A stretch of 51,769 bases of DNA from Gemmatimonadota bacterium. GTDB lineage: Bacteria; Latescibacterota; UBA2968; GCA-2709665. Below are positions 16,078-23,547 of the stretch, piece by piece. Each line of letters starts with the position of its first letter. Positions within the stretch are counted from its first letter, which is position 1. Location: NCBI GenBank assembly GCA_028874335.1, contig JAPPJY010000080.1, positions 1 through 51,769 of the forward strand, read 5' to 3'. The position numbers were made by a program, and so were the translations under genes. Under the pieces are notes generated by a model. That model did not search any database. It was not told where the DNA came from and was given only the letters and a program-made list of their open reading frames with translations.

Positions 16078-16821
16078 TCAGGTTTCGACGGTATCCGGTC
16101 GTCGTCCAACGGATGGGGGCGCCATGAGACGCTGCTGCTGGTCCGTCAGGCCCCTGTACTCCCCTGGGTCGTAATATCCCTGGGACCACGCCGAGTGCCC
16201 TGGGCTATACTTGTAAAGCAGGGCCCGGCGGTCGTGGTCGGCCGTCCAGGGCTTCGTCCCGTGGATAAGGGCCTCCGTGAAGATGAGCGCGTCGCCGGCG
16301 TCCGCTTCGGGCTGTACCACGTAATGGGCATCGCGTTCGAAGCGCCGCACGTCCTTGGGCAGCCGATCGATGAAGTTGGACTTGTGGCTTCCGGGTATGC
16401 AGGCGAACCCGCCGTCGCCCGGCCCCGAGGGGGAGAGAAAGTAGGTAACCACCGTAAGTCCGTTGCGAATCACGCCGTCCCTGTATTTGTACCAGTGGTC
16501 CGCCTCGCGATCGGTCTCGCCGCCGTGAAGCCCCCCGCGCGCCGCCCCTTTCTTCATAAAGATGCAGTAGTCGTGGTCGATACGGAATTTGGGGCCGAGC
16601 AAGTCGATCAGGTACGGCACGATCTTGTGGTGGTCCATCAGTGCTTGAAATCCAGGGCCCCATTGAGAGACGCGGCTGATCGTACTCGTGCCCGGGTCGC
16701 CGTTTTCGGCAGCGAACCGGTCCGCAACGGCGTTCAACGACGTCATCTCGTCTGCGGTGAGTACGTCCTTTACAACCAGGTAGCCTTCCAGGTCGAAGGT
16801 GAATTTTTCTTCGTCAGTCAC
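16078..16821 (-). CDS. PhyH-family Fe(II)/2-oxoglutarate oxygenase, HxG variant
   Basis: A protein of 247 residues of the phytanoyl-CoA dioxygenase family. It has the FDLEGYLVVKDVL start, GGFACIPGSHKSNF (about 137-150), the distal ligand His in ALIHGTK (H187) and the 2-oxoglutarate Arg in DRRALLYKY (R198 or R199). The first His lies in GLHGGETD. H99 is followed by G100-G101, so the usual HxD/E acidic ligand is not at its normal place. The start is GTG with GGGAG upstream, which places it after the sulfatase stop. Substrates of these bacterial homologues are unknown and need not be phytanoyl-CoA. Confidence 0.85.
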   Translation of the reverse strand: MTDEEKFTFDLEGYLVVKDVLTADEMTSLNAVADRFAAENGDPGTSTISRVSQWGPGFQALMDHHKIVPYLIDLLGPKFRIDHDYCIFMKKGAARGGLHGGETDREADHWYKYRDGVIRNGLTVVTYFLSPSGPGDGGFACIPGSHKSNFIDRLPKDVRRFERDAHYVVQPEADAGDALIFTEALIHGTKPWTADHDRRALLYKYSPGHSAWSQGYYDPGEYRGLTDQQQRLMAPPSVGRRPDTVET

Positions 16822-16888
16822 GGTCGCGCTCCCTGTTTTCAATTCTGGCGTTGTCGTGTACGCGTGGTTCCATTCTTCCTCCCGCCGG

Positions 16889-18331
16889 TCAGTGGACCCG
16901 GAAGGCCGGCGCCTCGCCAGGCACCGGCGAGTTGTCGAACGCGCCCCGGTTGCGAACGGCTGCTTCGCCGCCGAAAGAAGCAATTTTCGCGAGTTGGTCA
17001 GCTTTGGCGCGCGCATCCGTGGCTTCGGGATCCAGAATGTCGCGCAGCCGCCGCTCGAACGACGCCAGTGTGGACTGATGGTCTGGAAAACCAGAGAGAT
17101 CCGTTGTTTCAGTCGGATCGCTATCGAGATTGAAGAGTTGCGGCGGCTCGTCCACGTAGTAAATGTACTTCCACGTTCGGTCACGGAGCATGTACGCGGC
17201 ATTGCGGGAACCGACCGCGTGGTATTCGCTGAAAACGGTCCGATTCTCGTCGGCATTCCTGGCGATCTGCCATAGGGAACGTCCGGGGAGGCGCGTGCCT
17301 TCCCGCGTAGCGCCAGCGCATTCCAGCACCGTGGGAAAGCAGTCTACCAGAGAAACGGGCGTTTGGGCGGCCCGGCCCTGCGGAACGTCGGGCCCGGCCA
17401 GGATGAGCGGGACGGAGGCGGCTTCCTCGTACATCGTGAATTTCCCGAACAAACCGCGGGCGCCCAGGGATTCGCCGTGGTCCGACGTGTAGAGGATCCG
17501 GGTCATCCCGGCCAGTTTGTGGATATCGAGCGCGTTCAGGACGCGGCCGATCTGTCGGTCCAGGTGCGTGCAGGCTCCGTAATAGGCCGCCGTGACGTTT
17601 CGCAGTTCGCTTTCGGAAAAGCCACGGTCGTAGTGGAAAAACCGGCGGAAGCGCCGAATGGCGGGATGATCGGGCCAGTCGTCCGAATGCCACTGGGCGG
17701 GCAGGGGGAGGGATTCCGGCGGGTAGGATTCAAAGAGTTCGGGCGGCGCGATGTAGGGCGGATGCGGGCAGACGAACGACAGGAATAACACCCATGGCTT
17801 CTCGTCGTCACGATGCTCTGCCAGCCATGCGCACGCGCGGTCGGCGTTCGAAACGTCGTACTGCAGATAGGTCGAGTCTCCGGGACCGGCGCTGAGGATA
17901 GCGGAACGCTTGTCGCGGAACGGCGGGTTACCCCGGATGCAACTTAATATGTCGCCCACGCCGTCCACGACGTGCAGCGGATCGATCTCCTGTGAAAAGC
18001 CGTTATCGTCCTCCGTGGCGCGGAAGTGCAGTTTGCCGATGGATGCGACGTGAAATCCCTGCTCCCGGAGACGATAGCCCCAACTTGGTACGCTGCCGTC
18101 GTAAGCGAACGCGTTGTCCCAGTTGCCCGTCTGATGGACGTATCGCCCGGTGGCGAGAGAAGCGCGGGCCGGCACGCAGATGGGGCAGTTGGTATAGGCG
18201 CTGGAAAAGCGGGTGCCTCGACGTGCGAGACTGTCGATGTTCGGCGTCCTGACGACCGGGTGGCCGTAGCAGCCGGTGATGTCCCGCGTGTGCTGGTCGG
18301 AGAGGATGAACAACAGATTGCCGGGATTCAT
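16889..18331 (-). CDS. Sulfatase (type I, formylglycine)
   Basis: A protein of 480 residues. Metal-binding LFILSDQHTRD is followed by the activation motif ICVPARAS with C52 as the formylglycine precursor. YTSDHGES carries later ligands, and LFNLDSDPTETTDL is the C-terminal landmark. It is close in style to choline-sulfatase-like enzymes. No signal peptide is present. Its ATG overlaps the stop of the small gene upstream in an ATGA arrangement. The PhyH gene follows 67 bp downstream, so the sulfatase and oxygenase may act on the same sulfated compound. Confidence 0.92.
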   Translation of the reverse strand: MNPGNLLFILSDQHTRDITGCYGHPVVRTPNIDSLARRGTRFSSAYTNCPICVPARASLATGRYVHQTGNWDNAFAYDGSVPSWGYRLREQGFHVASIGKLHFRATEDDNGFSQEIDPLHVVDGVGDILSCIRGNPPFRDKRSAILSAGPGDSTYLQYDVSNADRACAWLAEHRDDEKPWVLFLSFVCPHPPYIAPPELFESYPPESLPLPAQWHSDDWPDHPAIRRFRRFFHYDRGFSESELRNVTAAYYGACTHLDRQIGRVLNALDIHKLAGMTRILYTSDHGESLGARGLFGKFTMYEEAASVPLILAGPDVPQGRAAQTPVSLVDCFPTVLECAGATREGTRLPGRSLWQIARNADENRTVFSEYHAVGSRNAAYMLRDRTWKYIYYVDEPPQLFNLDSDPTETTDLSGFPDHQSTLASFERRLRDILDPEATDARAKADQLAKIASFGGEAAVRNRGAFDNSPVPGEAPAFRVH

Positions 18332-18537
18332 CCGTTGGCTTCCTGATCGGTATCCATGTCTACCTGGATCTGATCGGCGGGGATCCATACGACCTTTCCG
18401 TCTTGCCAGGTTGCAATGGGATTCCCGTTGCGTTTGTGCTGCAATAGCGCCTTTCGAACGGCTTCTCTCAAAGCATCGTCGATCAATGTGCCTTCCTTGA
18501 AGATCCTGCTAACATCTTTGCTCGATGATCTTCTCAC
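18328..18537 (-). CDS. Small protein, putative partner of the zeta-type kinase
   Basis: About 69 residues, with the pattern IFKEGTLIDDALREAV followed by NPIATWQDGKVVWIPADQI. Small proteins of this pattern are, to my recollection, common directly beside zeta-like P-loop kinases, so it is a candidate antitoxin or regulator. The exact start is uncertain. GTG at 18537 (behind TAGGAT) is chosen, but GTG at 18549 or an earlier TTG is possible. It begins 4 bp after the kinase stop and ends overlapping the sulfatase ATG. Confidence 0.65.
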   Translation of the reverse strand: MRRSSSKDVSRIFKEGTLIDDALREAVRKALLQHKRNGNPIATWQDGKVVWIPADQIQVDMDTDQEANG

Positions 18538-18541
18538 GATC

Positions 18542-19120
18542 CTACACACCTTTCGTAATGTGTGTCCAAAGTCTGAGGTCCCGTATTTCCAAGTCAACGG
18601 TACCGCTGCCCGTCGAAATCAATCTGGGTCCGCTGGTCCCCGTGTTGTCGTAAAAACGCCAATGATCCGCAATCGGACGGTACAGCCTGAAGAAATTACA
18701 GAGTCCTGAATAGTATCGCCGTCGAACTGTTGCGTCGGGGATATCGTGGCCGCCATCTCGAACGCGTGTCGCCACTCGAGCGACTGCTATGTCTGGATCG
18801 GGAAGCCATAGGAATGTCAAATGAAAAACATAACCGATTTGCTTCAGTCGGCGTATCCACGGTGCAAAACTGCGGCTCGCGAGCGTCGACTCAAAAGCGA
18901 AATCCGCGCGTTTCGACGCCAGATCACGGAGCCGTGCCAACATAACGCGGCCTGCCTGAAGGGCAGCTGACTCCGGGTGGAAACCCGACAGTCCCGATGC
19001 AATGGCGTCCGCATTGACGAATTCGGCCACATCCAGCGTATCTCGCAATAGCTGTGGAGCAGCCGTACTCTTTCCGGCGCCATTCGGTCCTCCGATAAGG
19101 ACAAGCTGCGGACTCGACAT
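18542..19120 (-). CDS. Zeta toxin family P-loop kinase
   Basis: A protein of 192 residues with Walker A GGPNGAGKST (10-19), followed by EFVNADAIASGLSGF. The second is the zeta-type substrate segment, with an Asp that acts as general base in zeta toxins. Arg-rich DATVRRRYYSGL (about 140) is the lid region, as in proteins that phosphorylate UDP-GlcNAc or other small molecules. The ATG at 19120 starts directly before the first beta strand; no strong ribosome site is seen. True zeta toxins follow an epsilon antitoxin gene. Here the small partner follows instead, so this may be a chromosomal zeta-like kinase with another role. Confidence 0.8.
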   Translation of the reverse strand: MSSPQLVLIGGPNGAGKSTAAPQLLRDTLDVAEFVNADAIASGLSGFHPESAALQAGRVMLARLRDLASKRADFAFESTLASRSFAPWIRRLKQIGYVFHLTFLWLPDPDIAVARVATRVRDGGHDIPDATVRRRYYSGLCNFFRLYRPIADHWRFYDNTGTSGPRLISTGSGTVDLEIRDLRLWTHITKGV

Positions 19121-19402
19121 AACTGTATCAGTGTCAGGCAAATGGAGAAAACTTCTGTTCGCCTCCCACGCAGGCACGTCAGGCAATATAACGGAGCGCA
19201 TTGCCATTCTGCAAGGGTTTTGCCCACTGAAGAACCTCGCTGTGTGGGCCGCTACCGTGAAATTTGACGGAGAGCGCCGCCGGGTCGATGTGATGATTGA
19301 CCCTTGAAAACGGATATCCGAGAGGCTATATTTCCGATTGACTGGAACACTCATGTCGTGCCGGCTTCGACCGGAAACCGGCTTCCGCGAAAGGCGGCTC
19401 AA

Positions 19403-20131
19403 ATGACCAGACTCAGCGTAAACGTAAACAAGGTGGCGCTGCTTCGGAACACGCGAACCATAGGCATCCCGAGCGTGACCCGGGCGGCTCAGATCTGTAT
19501 CGATTCCGGAGCATACGGAATTACCGTTCATCCGAGACCCGACCAGCGCCATGTCAGACCATCAGACGTGTACGAACTGAGCGCGCTCGTTTCTGACGTC
19601 GAGTTCAATATTGAAGGGAATCCCTTCGAGACCGGATACCTGGAAATCGTGCGAAGCGTAAAGCCCACGCAGTGCACGCTGGTACCGGATACGCCGGACG
19701 CGTTTACGTCCGATCATGGCTGGGACCTTTCGAAGGACGGTGACCGCCTGAAGCCGATCATTCAGGAACTGAAGGCTTTAGGCAGCCGCGTGAGCCTGTT
19801 TATGGACTATGATTCGGATGAGATCCCGCGAGCCGCGCTTGTGGGGGCGGACCGGATCGAGCTCTACACGGAACCCTATGCGGATGCGTTTCGGGAAGAG
19901 GAGGACCTGGAGGCGGTATTCGAGGGATATGCAGGAGCTGCTGCGATCGCTCAGGATGCGGGCCTTGGCGTCAACGCGGGGCACGATCTGAACCTGGAGA
20001 ACCTGGGCAGGTTCTGTTCCATTCCCGGCGTCCTGGAAGTCTCTATCGGCCACGCGCTGATCGGCGAAGCGCTGGAAATGGGGCTGGCGAACACGGTAAA
20101 GGCGTACCTGGATATCCTGGCCAAAACGTGA
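19403..20131 (+). CDS. pdxJ: Pyridoxine 5'-phosphate synthase PdxJ
   Basis: A protein of 242 residues, the normal PdxJ length. Recognisable are RLSVNVNKVALLRNTR, GITVHPRPDQRH (the catalytic His region), FNIEGNP, TLVPD, VSLFMD and the C-terminal GVNAGHDLNLENL and EVSIGHALI. PdxJ condenses 3-amino-2-oxopropyl phosphate with 1-deoxyxylulose 5-phosphate in the DXP-dependent vitamin B6 pathway, as a cytoplasmic octamer. The ATG at 19403 follows AAAGG. It ends 6 bp from the convergent sialidase-like gene. B6 supply is relevant to the PLP enzymes Kbl and the DegT protein in this window, though there is no operon link. Confidence 0.95.
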   Translation: MTRLSVNVNKVALLRNTRTIGIPSVTRAAQICIDSGAYGITVHPRPDQRHVRPSDVYELSALVSDVEFNIEGNPFETGYLEIVRSVKPTQCTLVPDTPDAFTSDHGWDLSKDGDRLKPIIQELKALGSRVSLFMDYDSDEIPRAALVGADRIELYTEPYADAFREEEDLEAVFEGYAGAAAIAQDAGLGVNAGHDLNLENLGRFCSIPGVLEVSIGHALIGEALEMGLANTVKAYLDILAKT

Positions 20132-20137
20132 CCGTAA

Positions 20138-21319
20138 TCAGTGAAGGCCTCCAGCGTGGAGGTCCATGGCCAGACTGCGGAAGTCTCGAATGCGGTGGAT
20201 GGTGCAGAGGTCGGCATCGTGCTGGTCGCCCGAATCCTGGCTGGTTCGCGAGAGTACCACGATGTCGTCCCCGTCCACGACGGCGCTGGGATACATGAAG
20301 CTGCGATAGACGTTATCGGGCCATCGGGCGACGCAACCGGCCGGGAACCAGTTTAGGCAGTCGATTCCATAGTGCAGGTAGAGCCACCGCCTTTCGTTTC
20401 CGGGACCTCCGTGATATCCGGTCTCGCGCATTCTTTCGGCCCAGCCAAGCAGGTCCTGGGAGTTGGTAATGAGGTTACTCAGCATCCAGTACATCGATGC
20501 TGAACGGTCGTGGATGATGTAGAATTTACATTGAGCTCCCGGCCACGCAGCGAACTGCGTAAAGCTCAGTTTGTGCAAATCGGGATCGTAGTCGAAAACC
20601 GCGGCAATGTGGGCGGCCGCGTACTCGTCGAAGACACAACGGCAGAACGCGCGTATGCGGCCGCGGACTTCGACAGTGTTGGGCTCCAGCCAAACGAGTG
20701 GATCTCTCCAGCCGCCGGACAACTGCGGGCGATCGCCTTCCGGGAAGAGATTTCGGGTCATCGCCGTGGGAATTTCCGGCTGGCGCACGATGTTGGACAG
20801 CGTCCATGCTCCCGGATCAAGGGGCGACATGCTCCGATCCAGACGGAGCATCGTCTTGCCGCCGTGACCATGGCCGGGCAGGTCGTAGTCCATCGCCCAG
20901 TAAAGGGCCTCGGGGCGAAGGACCCGGGACGTGGAGATGTTCCAGATTGGGCCTTCGATCACGGTTTGGGGGTCGCTCCAGGATTCGCCTCTGTTGTCGC
21001 TGGCCACGACCAGAAAGTCCTTGTGGCACTTTTCCTGCACGAACATGAGCAGTTGGCCGTCCAGCACGAAGGGAGTGGCCTCTTCGTAGGGCAGGCCCGG
21101 GAATTCCACCCATGTGAGCCCTCCGTCGTCGCTTCGCAGGAGTCGCAGACGGCGGGAGTAACCCCAGCCCGGGCGGTGCCATTGCGGCGCGGCCAGCAGG
21201 AGCGTGCCGTCGTCCAGACGTGCGAGGTCCGGGTCGTGGAAGAAATACTGTATCGGGTCCGGCACCTGAGCCGCAATGACGAAATCCTGGGCGAGCGGTT
21301 GAACGTTGGGATTGGACAT
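20138..21319 (-). CDS. Sialidase-like six-bladed propeller protein
   Basis: A protein of 393 residues with repeated Asp-box motifs (LRSDDGGLTW near 60 and VASDNRGESWSDP near 105) typical of the sialidase/neuraminidase beta-propeller. Conserved-looking segments such as HDPDLARLDDG are also present. No signal peptide is visible, so it may be a cytoplasmic glycosidase-like or lyase-like protein. The catalytic Arg triad and Tyr cannot be placed by eye. It is divergent from the PhyH gene at 21370, with 50 bp between starts, so the two probably share a control region. Confidence 0.75.
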   Translation of the reverse strand: MSNPNVQPLAQDFVIAAQVPDPIQYFFHDPDLARLDDGTLLLAAPQWHRPGWGYSRRLRLLRSDDGGLTWVEFPGLPYEEATPFVLDGQLLMFVQEKCHKDFLVVASDNRGESWSDPQTVIEGPIWNISTSRVLRPEALYWAMDYDLPGHGHGGKTMLRLDRSMSPLDPGAWTLSNIVRQPEIPTAMTRNLFPEGDRPQLSGGWRDPLVWLEPNTVEVRGRIRAFCRCVFDEYAAAHIAAVFDYDPDLHKLSFTQFAAWPGAQCKFYIIHDRSASMYWMLSNLITNSQDLLGWAERMRETGYHGGPGNERRWLYLHYGIDCLNWFPAGCVARWPDNVYRSFMYPSAVVDGDDIVVLSRTSQDSGDQHDADLCTIHRIRDFRSLAMDLHAGGLH

Positions 21320-21369
21320 TTGATTACCCGTGTTGAACGGTGAACAGATTCGGTGAACGAGGAGGCGGT
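21320..21369. promoter_or_regulatory. Shared divergent promoter gap
   Basis: Only 50 bp separate the starts of the sialidase-like gene (left) and the PhyH gene (right), so the two promoters must overlap each other or the coding ends. A strong ribosome site, GAGGAGGCGG, serves the right-hand gene. I cannot assign -35/-10 boxes. Confidence 0.4.
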
Positions 21370-22113
21370 ATGGATCAGGAACAGGAATATCTATTCGACC
21401 TGCAGGGATATATCGTCCTTGAACAGATCGTGCCGCCGGAAGTGGTGGCGGCCTGCAATGCCGCGCTCGACCGGTTCGAGGCCATGGACCCGGCGGATTA
21501 CCCAGCACCGTTGGTGTTGGGCCAGGAGCGCTCGCCCGAAAACCTCTACATTTCGAACATCATGGAGGGCGACGACGCGTTTCTGGCGCTGATGGAACTT
21601 CCCGGATTGCTGGACGCCGTGGAATGCGTTACCGGCGGCCCGTACCGTCTCAACCACACCTACACGATTTATAGGTGGGGCGGTGGCTATACGGGGATGC
21701 ACATGCACGGCACGCCGATTCTCCCGAAGTGCCAGTATCACTGCCGCAACGGCCAGATGGTGTCAACGCTGACAAAGGCGGTATTCCCAATGCTGGATTG
21801 CGGGCCGGACGACGGGTGCTTCGCGGTGATCCCCGGGGCGCACAAGAGCAATTTCCCGAGACCCTGGGGCGGCCATCCGGACGACAACCCTCCCCTGCAG
21901 GCGGTTCCGGCGCGCGCGGGGGACGCCATTCTGTTCACCGAAGCGCTCACACACGGGTCCACGGTGAACGTGTCCGGGCGTCCGCGCCGCTCGCTTTACT
22001 ATTGTTACAGCATCGGCTATATGCCCGATTGGGGAGGTCAGCACCTGCGATTCAGCCCCGGCCTGGCCGACCGCCTCAGCCCGTCTCAGCGGGATATACT
22101 CTCTCTCAAGTAA
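21370..22113 (+). CDS. PhyH-family oxygenase, HxH variant
   Basis: A protein of 247 residues, the same length and fold as the gene at 16078. It shows FDLQGYIVLEQIV, GCFAVIPGAHKSNFPRPW, distal His in ALTHGST (H195), and Arg in RPRRSLYYCYS (R206 or R207). The first metal-ligand segment reads GMHMHGT (H111-M112-H113), so the normal acidic residue of HxD is His. The ATG at 21370 follows GAGGAGG. The divergent neighbour is a sialidase-like protein, suggesting a carbohydrate or glycan-derived substrate. Confidence 0.85.
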   Translation: MDQEQEYLFDLQGYIVLEQIVPPEVVAACNAALDRFEAMDPADYPAPLVLGQERSPENLYISNIMEGDDAFLALMELPGLLDAVECVTGGPYRLNHTYTIYRWGGGYTGMHMHGTPILPKCQYHCRNGQMVSTLTKAVFPMLDCGPDDGCFAVIPGAHKSNFPRPWGGHPDDNPPLQAVPARAGDAILFTEALTHGSTVNVSGRPRRSLYYCYSIGYMPDWGGQHLRFSPGLADRLSPSQRDILSLK

Positions 22114-22140
22114 AAACCACGCGCCGGGCTCATTGAAAAC

Positions 22141-22275
22141 GGAAAGGAAGAAGGAAGAGGACCGCACCGCACCCCGCCGGTCCTGCGCTCAACCTCTTGT
22201 TTCGCTCGACGACAGACCATTCGCGTGCGTCACACACGGTAAAGTTACCGACCCTTCCTTTTTCCTTCTTCCTTT
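22141..22275. repeat. Purine/pyrimidine inverted repeat between convergent genes
   Basis: AAAGGAAGAAGGAA (22143-22156) is the exact complement of 22262-22275, inside longer purine-only and pyrimidine-only tracts. It lies in the 170-bp gap between the convergent PhyH and nuclease genes, so an RNA hairpin in the 3' regions is possible. Nothing else is seen in the gap. Confidence 0.55.
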
Positions 22276-22283
22276 TCTTCCTT

Positions 22284-22682
22284 TCATTGTCTCCGCTTAT
22301 ACGCCTTCCCGTGTCCCTCCCGGATCAGGACTTTCGCGAGGTTGGTTCCATCCTGCAGCCGGACCGTGGCCACGACGCGCCCGCCGAAGCTCCCATGCTT
22401 CACGTTTTCCAGGTATACGGTTTTCCCGATCCGTTCCCGGACGAAGTCGCGCGCCAGCAGTGCCCGTTTTTTTTCTGCCTTGCTCTTCGTCTGAATCTCC
22501 GGCGTATCCACACCCCGCACGCGCACCTTTCCGCGCCAGGTCAGGCCGGGCCAGAGCTCCACGTCAACGGTCATCGTGTCCCCATCGTACACGGAAACCA
22601 CCGTCGCCTCATGCCTGGGGTATAATCTCTGCGTACCTTCCGCTGTCGACAGCAGGGCGAGAAAGACAAGAATCCATACCAT
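22284..22682 (-). CDS. Secreted thermonuclease-like nuclease (SNase domain)
   Basis: A protein of 132 residues. Residues 1-16 (MVWILVFLALLSTAEG) form a signal peptide. The rest is a compact SNase fold with VYDGDTMTVDV (calcium Asp), VRVRGVDTPEI (catalytic Arg, Asp), and GRVVATVRLQDGTNLAKVLIREG. It should be an extracytoplasmic calcium-dependent nuclease that degrades DNA or RNA. The ATG at 22682 has AGGAG just upstream; longer readings destroy the signal peptide. Confidence 0.88.
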   Translation of the reverse strand: MVWILVFLALLSTAEGTQRLYPRHEATVVSVYDGDTMTVDVELWPGLTWRGKVRVRGVDTPEIQTKSKAEKKRALLARDFVRERIGKTVYLENVKHGSFGGRVVATVRLQDGTNLAKVLIREGHGKAYKRRQ

Positions 22683-22834
22683 AGCACGCTCCTGAATATG
22701 GCTTGAGAAACGGAAACGCAACAGTATATTGCAATCACATCCGGCTGTCAACCTTCGGGCGGCTCCGCGTACGCGGAGGCCTGTCATCAGTGCCGAAGAT
22801 GTGATGGAGCCGCCGCAACGAACTCACACCCCCC

Positions 22835-23539
22835 ATGACCAACATCGAATGGATTTTTCTGGACCTGGGTTGGACGCTGGTTGACGAAACCCGGGCGCAC
22901 CGGGCGCGTCTCAGGGGTGTGTGCGAGCGTGTCGGGGCGTTCGGGATGCGCCATTCCGTGGACGAACTCATGTGGTGGTGCGAACAGGCGGCGACGGACT
23001 TCGCGCCAAGTCCGTTTCGCGCGATGCTGGACCGGCTGAATCTAACGGAGGAACAGCGTCATGCCGTCGCGAGTGCCGTGCGTTACGAAAAAAGCCACGA
23101 AGAACTGTATCCTGGCGTACCGGAGATGCTCGAGACGCTTTCGCGGAAATTCAGGCTTGGCGTCATCGCCAACCAGTCCGAAGGGACGGAGAAGCGGCTT
23201 TCGGATTGGGGTATCCGGGACCGGTTTTCCGTTGTTCTGGCATCCGCTGAACTCGGCCTCTCCAAGCCCGATCCGAGGATATTCGGCGCCGCTGTTTCGC
23301 AGGCGGGGTGCGCACCCGACGGCATATTGATGGTTGGCGACCGGCTCGACAACGACATCGGCCCTTCCAAATCTCAGGGATGTTTGACAATGCGTGTTTT
23401 GCAGGGGTTTTCACGGTATCAGACGCCGCGGCGAGCCGCCGAGATTCCCGATTTCACGATTTCGTCTATCAGGGAACTCCGCAGCATCCGGTCTGCAATG
23501 CGACTGCGGCCGGGACGCTGCGGCCTGACCCCGCTTTGA
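22835..23539 (+). CDS. HAD-superfamily hydrolase
   Basis: A protein of 234 residues with a HAD core and helical cap. Motif I is IFLDLGWTL (D10, but G12 where phosphatases usually have Asp). Motif II/III is seen in GVIANQSEG and the Lys of LSKPDPRIF, and motif IV is LMVGDRLDNDI. Substitution of the second Asp suggests a reaction other than plain phosphate-ester hydrolysis, or a degenerate member. It is the first gene of a likely three-gene operon, 8 bp before the enolase-superfamily gene. No strong ribosome site is seen. Confidence 0.85.
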   Translation: MTNIEWIFLDLGWTLVDETRAHRARLRGVCERVGAFGMRHSVDELMWWCEQAATDFAPSPFRAMLDRLNLTEEQRHAVASAVRYEKSHEELYPGVPEMLETLSRKFRLGVIANQSEGTEKRLSDWGIRDRFSVVLASAELGLSKPDPRIFGAAVSQAGCAPDGILMVGDRLDNDIGPSKSQGCLTMRVLQGFSRYQTPRRAAEIPDFTISSIRELRSIRSAMRLRPGRCGLTPL

Positions 23540-23547
23540 GGATCGTG

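Noticed and set aside
18538..18597. Upstream TTG start for the small zeta-partner gene
   Set aside because: It would add 20 residues translated from within the kinase gene with no conserved pattern. A GTG just after the kinase stop region with TAGGAT upstream is more plausible, though not certain.
20148..20162. Terminator between pdxJ and the sialidase-like gene
   Set aside because: There is a 6-bp stem with a 3-nt loop but no T run on either strand, and it lies inside the last codons of the sialidase-like gene.
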